Part shown: piece by piece, positions 6,244-10,606 of the stretch
How the letters are laid out: every line of letters begins with the position of its first letter
How positions within the stretch are numbered: the first letter of the stretch is position 1
Assembly: GCA_002011685.1 (NCBI GenBank)
Contig: MTOL01000430.1
Span: 867 to 11,472 of the forward strand
Direction of reading: 5' to 3'
Length of the DNA: 10,606 bases
DNA from: Deferribacteres bacterium JdFR-76
GTDB lineage: Bacteria; Zhuqueibacterota; JdFR-76
Notes under the pieces: generated by a model
The model's database searches: none
Seen by the model: only the letters and a program-made list of their open reading frames with translations
Told to the model about the DNA's origin: nothing
Position numbers and translations under genes: made by a program

Positions 6244-7122
6244 TCACCATTCGCTGCTCAACACAGGCCGAACAACCCACACATCTGCCTGATCATAAAA
6301 AAACTCGGCGGCTTCATGGGCTTTCTTTTCTTCATCAAACAGCCCGAATACTGCCGAGCCTGTTCCGGACATCGCCGCAAAAAATGCGCCGAGCCGTCGC
6401 AGCGATGTTTTGATCTCCGCTATCCGCGGATAGGCCTCAAATACAACCGGTTCAAAATCGTTCAAAAAAACATTTGAAAATTCATGCGGGTCCAATCCCC
6501 GCAAAATACGACTATCCAATATACGATAATTTTCATCAGCTGTCAAGCCGATTTTCAGCTCCTCGTATGCCCAACGCGTTGATATTTTAAGATTTGGCCA
6601 GACAAGCACCACATGAAACTTCCAGTTTACATCTATGTATTCAAGCTGATCCCCAATTCCCCTTCCTATGGCCACCCCCGGTCTCAAGAAAAAAGCCACG
6701 TCTGCACCCAGACCGGCAGCCATTTTGTGCAGTTGCTTCTCCGTTAGTGGCTTTCCAAAAAGCTTATTCAATCCACACAGTGTAAATGCGGCATCGCTGC
6801 TTCCGCCCCCAAGGCCAGCCCCGGCCGGGATCTGCTTTTTGAGCGTGATTTCCACCGCTCCCTTAGCCCCACCCTCTTTCAAAAACAAAGCCGCTGCCCG
6901 GTAACAGAGATTCGAAGAATCTTTCGGAACTCCTCCATTTTCCACGCGGAGGTAGATCCCGCCGCCCGTTGTCCGCCTGAGCTTCAGTTCATCCCGCAAA
7001 TCTACCGCGACAAAGATGGTCTCGAGGTTATGATACCCATCAGGCCGCCGGTTCAGCACCCGAAGGTGCAAATTAATTTTGGCCGGCGGGTACAATACCA
7101 GCTGATCCACGCTTTTTTTCAC
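6244..7122 (-). CDS. ispE: 4-diphosphocytidyl-2-C-methyl-D-erythritol kinase
   Basis: IspE phosphorylates CDP-ME in the MEP route to isoprenoid precursors. From GTG at 7122 the protein has 292 residues, the usual size for the family. PAKINLHLRV with Lys15 begins ten residues in, followed by RRPDGYHNLET, the GHMP-kinase ATP loop PAGAGLGGGSSDAA (99-112) and LGADVAFF with the likely catalytic Asp141. GTG at 7122 has AGGA five bases upstream; a second GTG lies four codons on. The same frame remains open for 125 codons further upstream through the promoter to 7497, which I read as chance, although an in-frame ATG at 7281 with AAGGAG just before it could give a 345-residue form. It is the first gene of the operon. 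Confidence 0.95.
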   Translation of the reverse strand: MKKSVDQLVLYPPAKINLHLRVLNRRPDGYHNLETIFVAVDLRDELKLRRTTGGGIYLRVENGGVPKDSSNLCYRAAALFLKEGGAKGAVEITLKKQIPAGAGLGGGSSDAAFTLCGLNKLFGKPLTEKQLHKMAAGLGADVAFFLRPGVAIGRGIGDQLEYIDVNWKFHVVLVWPNLKISTRWAYEELKIGLTADENYRILDSRILRGLDPHEFSNVFLNDFEPVVFEAYPRIAEIKTSLRRLGAFFAAMSGTGSAVFGLFDEEKKAHEAAEFFYDQADVWVVRPVLSSEW

Positions 7123-7303
7123 AGCTTTCCTGGACTCCTTTCTTTTCCAGCTGAGACCTGGTGCAAACACGCCATTTTCAGCATGCTCTCTGCAAGAATC
7201 CCCCCTAGCCGCAGAGCCCTTTGGCTCTGAGGAAAATGTGACGGAACCACACGCAAGCCCCCGGATGCACCTACCGTGCATTTCTCCTTCACCGCCGGGA
7301 GTC
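7123..7303 (-). promoter_or_regulatory. Hairpin-rich 5' leader of the ispE operon (candidate regulatory RNA)
   Basis: From the predicted transcription start near 7303 the leader folds, on paper, in this order. CTCCCGG (7295-7301) pairs with CCGGGGG (7258-7264), allowing one G-U, and encloses a perfect six-base hairpin ATGCAC-GGTAG-GTGCAT (7265-7281). TGTG and CACA pair (7237-7251). A perfect seven-base hairpin CAGAGCC-AAAG-GGCTCTG lies at 7212-7229. The right arm of the last can instead pair as CTCTGC (7211-7216) with GCAGAG (7188-7193), so the two stems exclude each other. An 8-base palindrome AGCATGCT is at 7180-7187. I match it to no known riboswitch family and see no terminator-type T-run. 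Confidence 0.4.
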
Positions 7304-7309
7304 AGAAGC

Positions 7310-7338
7310 ATTCTATTACATATTTTCCTGAAAAACAA
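7310..7338 (-). promoter_or_regulatory. Promoter candidate for the ispE-prs-ribosomal operon
   Basis: On the minus strand TTGTTT (7333-7338) and TAGAAT (7310-7315) are 17 bases apart. The -10 matches consensus at five of six positions, the -35 at three of six. Transcription would begin near 7303, one or two bases before the first stem of the structured leader, which gives the two predictions mutual support. Confidence 0.55.
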
Positions 7339-7393
7339 CCCATTCTTTCCTTTATGCCGGAAAACTCCCCTTCCTTTTCGCCCCGTTTTGGGT

Positions 7394-7422
7394 TTGCATC
7401 TGTTTGCTCTTTTGTTTAGATT
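7394..7422 (+). promoter_or_regulatory. Promoter candidate for lpxH and the penicillin-binding protein gene
   Basis: TTGCAT (7394-7399) and TAGATT (7417-7422) are separated by 17 bases, and the -10 matches consensus at four of six positions. A start near 7429 would leave a leader of about 40 bases. The -10 overlaps a perfect 10-base palindrome AGATTAATCT (7418-7427), a possible operator. The element lies back-to-back with the ispE promoter, about 80 bases apart. Confidence 0.4.
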
Positions 7423-7468
7423 AATCTGGTTTAATTCGCTGCAAAACTGTACAAAAGAACGGTATAAG

Positions 7469-8284
7469 ATGAAACAACAGGACGATCCGCGGCCCATTTA
7501 CTTCATTTCAGATGCTCATATCGGGTCCAAAGATGCGGAGGCCGAAAAAAAGAAAGAAAAATATTTAACAGATTTCCTTTATTTTCTGGCCGAACAGGAC
7601 CCGGCTCCCATTCTTTACATTGTGGGCGATCTGTTTGATTTCTGGTTTGAATACCGCTACGCCATTCCTTCTCTTTATCAGAAAATGCTTTCCCGCATAG
7701 TTTATGCCCTTGACAAGGGTGTGGAAATTATCTATGTGACTGGAAATCACGATTTCTGGATGGGTCCTTTTTTCAAGAACACACTGGGGATTCCCATTCA
7801 CCATGGCATTTATGAAGCCCGCCACTGGCAAAAACGATTTTTCATTTTTCACGGTGACGGTATTCCAAAAGAAGACCGGGGATATAGGTTTCTCAAATCT
7901 GTCATTCAGCATCCACTGACCATCTGGCTGTATAAGCTGGTGCATCCGGATCTGGGCATTCCGCTGGCGCGTTGGGCTTCTGCTCAGAGCCGGAACCATT
8001 ACAAAAAAACTCCGGAAGAAGAAAAAGCAGATGATTTGAAATACCTGCACTATGCTCAGACAAAGCTGCAGGAGGGATACGACTTTGTGATCATGGGCCA
8101 CACACACCGGCCTGTTTTTGAAGGCACCCCGGAAAGGGCCTATGTGAACCTGGGCGACTGGATGCGCTATTTTACATATGCCGTGTTCCGTGAAGGACAG
8201 ATCGAGCTGAAATCCTGGATTCAGGAATCCGCTGCTTCCACCTTCCACATGGAACCTGAAACCGCCAGAAGTGTTGAAAAATAG
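7469..8284 (+). CDS. lpxH: UDP-2,3-diacylglucosamine diphosphatase (LpxH-type metallophosphoesterase)
   Basis: LpxH removes UMP from UDP-2,3-diacylglucosamine to give lipid X, a step of lipid A synthesis at the inner face of the cytoplasmic membrane. The 271-residue product has the full calcineurin-type metal set: SDAH (Asp15, His17), GDLFDFW (Asp54), GNHDFW (Asn93, His94), FHGD (His128) and GHTHR (His211, His213). The stretch HGDGIPKEDRGYRFLK followed by HPDLGIPLARW is the lid region typical of LpxH and its Bacteroidetes-type relatives. ATG at 7469 fits the family N-terminus, which begins IYFISDAH; the frame is open 77 codons upstream but without a family match. There is no clear Shine-Dalgarno. 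The next gene follows after 33 bases, so the two probably share a transcript. Confidence 0.9.
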   Translation: MKQQDDPRPIYFISDAHIGSKDAEAEKKKEKYLTDFLYFLAEQDPAPILYIVGDLFDFWFEYRYAIPSLYQKMLSRIVYALDKGVEIIYVTGNHDFWMGPFFKNTLGIPIHHGIYEARHWQKRFFIFHGDGIPKEDRGYRFLKSVIQHPLTIWLYKLVHPDLGIPLARWASAQSRNHYKKTPEEEKADDLKYLHYAQTKLQEGYDFVIMGHTHRPVFEGTPERAYVNLGDWMRYFTYAVFREGQIELKSWIQESAASTFHMEPETARSVEK

Positions 8285-8317
8285 GTTATTCAGAATAAAA
8301 ACTCCGGACGAGAGGAT

Positions 8318-10498
8318 ATGAAGCGCCGACTTCGTATGATGTCAAAAGAAGGTTTTCAGGAAAAACTCCGCAGCCTCAAGCCCATCCATTGGGCAGCCAT
8401 CGGCGGTGGTTTCTTTCTGGTTCTGATTTTGTTGCTGGGCTATTGGATTACGCGCGATCTTCCCTCGCTTACCCAGCTGGAACATTTCGAACCCCGGCTG
8501 GTAACAAAAGTCTACTCAGCCGACAGCGTTCTGATCAAAGAATTTTACACCCAGCGGCGAGATTACGTACCCCTCAAGCAAATCCCCAAACAGATGCAGT
8601 GGGCCATCATCGACGTCGAGGACAAGCGGTTTTTCAGGCACTGGGGTATGGACCTCAAGCGATTGGCCAAAGCGGCTTTTGTGGACCTCATCCATCTGGC
8701 GCGCCTGCAGGGTGCCAGCACCCTTACCATGCAGCTGGCACGTGATCTTTATTTCACCAAAAAGAAAGTCTTCATCCGCAAAATCAGAGAAATTATCACC
8801 GCCATCCAGATCGAGCGCACTTATTCCAAACCCGAAATTCTGGAGATGTACCTGAACCACATCTATTTTGGGCACGGAAACTACGGGATCAAGTCGGCAG
8901 CGGAATATTACTTCAATAAAGATGTACAGGACCTTACCCTGGAAGAATGTGCCCTGCTGGCAGCCATTGTCAATGTACCGGCCTATTATTCCCCCATTAA
9001 GCATCCGGACCGGGCACTCAAACGGCGGAACTTGGTTCTTTACCTGATGTACAAGAACGGGCACATCACACGGGAGGAATTCGAACGCGCCGTCGCCACT
9101 CCCATTCAGCTGGGCAAAGGCGGACCAATGGAAGACCGAAATATCGCCCCCTACTTCACGGAGTGGATCCGCCAGAAGCTCGAGGATAAATTTGGTTCGG
9201 ACCTCTACACCGGTGGCTACAAAATCTACACCACCCTGGATACCCGCGTTCAGGCCTGTGCCGAACGGGCAGTGAAAAAACAGCTTGCCCGTCTGCAAGA
9301 ATTGGTAAACCGGCGCTTTCGCAACCCGGATAAATTCAAATGGTTGCTGGAAAAATACGTGCAGGATCCAGTAAAACGAGAAGAAATTCTTGCCGATCCG
9401 GCCAAACGGGACTCGCTTATCCAGTCGAAGGCGGCTGTTCAGGTCGCCCTGGTTGCCATCAACCCGCGGAACGGTCACATCCTGGCCATGGTGGGCGGCC
9501 GGGACTTCCGTGAATCCAAATTCAACCGGGCTGTACAGGCAAAACGCCAGCCTGGTTCTGCCTTCAAGCCATTTATTTACACAGCCGTGATTGACAATGG
9601 CTATCCTCCCACCTACGAGGTCCTGAACCAGCCTGTTGTTCTCTTCCTGCCAGATGGCAAACGGTGGGTGCCACGGAACTTCAACCGGGACCAGGGCGGC
9701 CCCACCCCGCTCCGCGAAGCACTCCGCCGGTCACTGAATCTGGTTTCCATCCGGATTTTGCAGGAAATCGTAAAACCTTCCGTGGTGGTAGATTATGCCC
9801 ACCGCATGGGCATCACAACCGAACTCCGTGCCGTAGACGCGCTGGCACTGGGTACTTCTGAAGTAATCCCGCTGGAAATTACCTCAGCCTACGGCATTTT
9901 TGCCAACAAGGGACTGTGGGCCAAACCCATTGCGATTACCAGAATCGTAAACCGCTACGGAGAGGTGGTATATCAGGAGACGCCAGAAATCCGGGAAGTG
10001 CTCTCTGCCCAAACGGCCTACATTATGGCCAACATGCTGGAAACGGTGGTAAACCGCGGGACAGGCGTAACAGCACGGACCATCTACAAATTTATGCGGC
10101 CCGCCGGTGGCAAAACAGGCACTACCGATGAATATACCGACGCCTGGTTTGTCGGGTTCACCCCCCAGATTACGGCCGGCGTCTGGGTGGGACTCGACGA
10201 TCCCTCCATCAGCCTTGGCCCCAACCAGACCGGCGCCGTGGCAGCTTTGCCTATCTGGGCCATGTTCATGAAGGCTGCCCATGATACCCTGCAGCTACCC
10301 GTAGAAGACTTTGAAATGCCACCGGGGGTGGTTAAACGGCTTATATGCGATGAAACCAAAAAACTGGCCACAGAATTCTGCCCTCACGTCTCCGAAGAAA
10401 CCTTCCGCGAAGAAACGGCGCCAACCGAATACTGCGATGTGCACACCGGAAAGATTCAGCCCAAAACCCGGAAAAAACGCCGCCGAATTATCTTCTGA
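8318..10498 (+). CDS. Class A penicillin-binding protein (bifunctional transglycosylase/transpeptidase, PBP1A-type)
   Basis: The 726-residue protein polymerises glycan strands and cross-links their peptides in the periplasm. Order: cytoplasmic basic start (1-24); one membrane anchor (about 25-48, GGGFFLVLILLLGYW); GT51 transglycosylase (about 65-240) with the catalytic Glu101 in EDKRFFRHWG, QGASTLTMQLARDLYF, RKIREI and EMYLNHIYFGHGNYG; a linker; and a transpeptidase with SAFK (Ser414, after RQPG), SLN (472-474) and KTGT (599-602). All catalytic motifs are intact. The tail ends in a basic run (TRKKRRR). The first ATG, 8318, has GAGAGGAT just before it; Met codons 7 and 8 are alternatives. Length and layout fit PBP1A/MrcA; I leave the symbol open because mrcA, pbpA and ponA are all in use. 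Confidence 0.95.
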   Translation: MKRRLRMMSKEGFQEKLRSLKPIHWAAIGGGFFLVLILLLGYWITRDLPSLTQLEHFEPRLVTKVYSADSVLIKEFYTQRRDYVPLKQIPKQMQWAIIDVEDKRFFRHWGMDLKRLAKAAFVDLIHLARLQGASTLTMQLARDLYFTKKKVFIRKIREIITAIQIERTYSKPEILEMYLNHIYFGHGNYGIKSAAEYYFNKDVQDLTLEECALLAAIVNVPAYYSPIKHPDRALKRRNLVLYLMYKNGHITREEFERAVATPIQLGKGGPMEDRNIAPYFTEWIRQKLEDKFGSDLYTGGYKIYTTLDTRVQACAERAVKKQLARLQELVNRRFRNPDKFKWLLEKYVQDPVKREEILADPAKRDSLIQSKAAVQVALVAINPRNGHILAMVGGRDFRESKFNRAVQAKRQPGSAFKPFIYTAVIDNGYPPTYEVLNQPVVLFLPDGKRWVPRNFNRDQGGPTPLREALRRSLNLVSIRILQEIVKPSVVVDYAHRMGITTELRAVDALALGTSEVIPLEITSAYGIFANKGLWAKPIAITRIVNRYGEVVYQETPEIREVLSAQTAYIMANMLETVVNRGTGVTARTIYKFMRPAGGKTGTTDEYTDAWFVGFTPQITAGVWVGLDDPSISLGPNQTGAVAALPIWAMFMKAAHDTLQLPVEDFEMPPGVVKRLICDETKKLATEFCPHVSEETFREETAPTEYCDVHTGKIQPKTRKKRRRIIF

Positions 10499-10606
10499 CA
10501 GCGGGGATGCACAGCGGTTACCCGCCCCTTTTCCAATGAACTTTCGGAACGGGTGCCCCACTTCTCCGAATGTCTCCTCTCGCTGGACGGGAAAATATCC
10601 GGTTCA
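10499..10606. other. Unassigned downstream end
   Basis: After the penicillin-binding protein stop no hairpin with a T-tract is visible. Two plus frames remain open to the edge, one from ATG at 10537 and one in the frame of the preceding gene, and one minus frame enters from the right edge and runs into the end of the penicillin-binding protein gene. None has a ribosome binding site or a recognisable motif, so I call no gene. Confidence 0.3.

Noticed and set aside
7258..7281. Resemblance of the GGTAGG hairpin and GGGG segment in the leader to a GEMM (c-di-GMP) riboswitch
   Set aside because: The rest of the GEMM core, including the CGCACAGGGCAAACC-like and GCAAAGCC segments, is absent.
7180..7303. 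4.5S/SRP RNA or RNase P RNA in the divergent region
   Set aside because: The conserved SRP tip motif (GGTCAGG/GGAAGCAGCC type) and the RNase P GAGGAAAGTCC segment are not present on either strand.
7238..7468. Upstream extension of lpxH to ATG 7238 (77 extra residues)
   Set aside because: The extension shows no family similarity, runs through both predicted promoters, and LpxH proteins begin just before the SDAH motif, as from ATG 7469.
8516..9478. Minus-strand open frame of 320 codons antisense to the penicillin-binding protein gene
   Set aside because: The plus strand has intact GT51 and transpeptidase motifs throughout; the antisense frame has no recognisable domain or ribosome binding site.
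10499..10606. Start of a further plus-strand gene after the penicillin-binding protein, with the phrase LLSLDGKIS recalling RibD-type reductases
   Set aside because: The stretch is too short, has no ribosome binding site, and the resemblance covers only a few residues.

Overview
This is a chromosomal housekeeping segment from a Gram-negative (diderm) bacterium. A lipid A gene of the LpxH type implies lipopolysaccharide, and PRPP synthetase, MEP-pathway and ribosomal genes place it in the core genome. A YbbR/CdaR-like protein, a DUF3307 membrane protein and an LpxH of the type I associate with Bacteroidetes and relatives suggest an FCB-superphylum or KSB1/Calditrichota-like lineage. That placement rests on gene content and impression only, without any tree. 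I see no transposase, integrase, phage gene, CRISPR array, tRNA or rRNA.

Layout. Positions 1-1300 (minus strand) carry a YbbR-domain (CdaR-like) gene that runs off the left edge, preceded by a 64-residue zinc-ribbon gene with its own promoter candidate and a very clear intrinsic terminator between the two. Positions 1389-7122 (minus strand) hold a long, tightly packed operon read from right to left: ispE, prs, rplY/ctc, pth, rpsF, ssb, rpsR, rplI and a DUF3307 membrane gene. Gaps are 0-12 bases except for 144 bases between rpsR and rplI and about 42 before DUF3307. Four of its genes (ispE, prs, pth, rpsR) start with GTG or TTG. A divergent control region (7123-7468) separates this operon from a plus-strand pair, lpxH and a class A penicillin-binding protein (7469-10498). 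The last 108 bases contain no gene I can name.

How the genes fit together. The minus operon couples isoprenoid precursor and PRPP synthesis to ribosome parts (L25, S6, S18, L9), recycling of peptidyl-tRNA, and single-stranded DNA binding. The order prs-rplY-pth-rpsF-ssb-rpsR-rplI is a widespread bacterial arrangement. The plus-strand pair serves the envelope, lipid A and peptidoglycan.

I found no new multi-gene system. The best candidates for something undescribed are RNA-level: a predicted 180-base, hairpin-rich 5' leader of the ispE operon with two mutually exclusive stems, and a nested inverted-repeat element in the rpsR-rplI gap. Also notable are an SSB without the usual DxPF C-terminal tip and a terminator set just in front of the CdaR-like gene.
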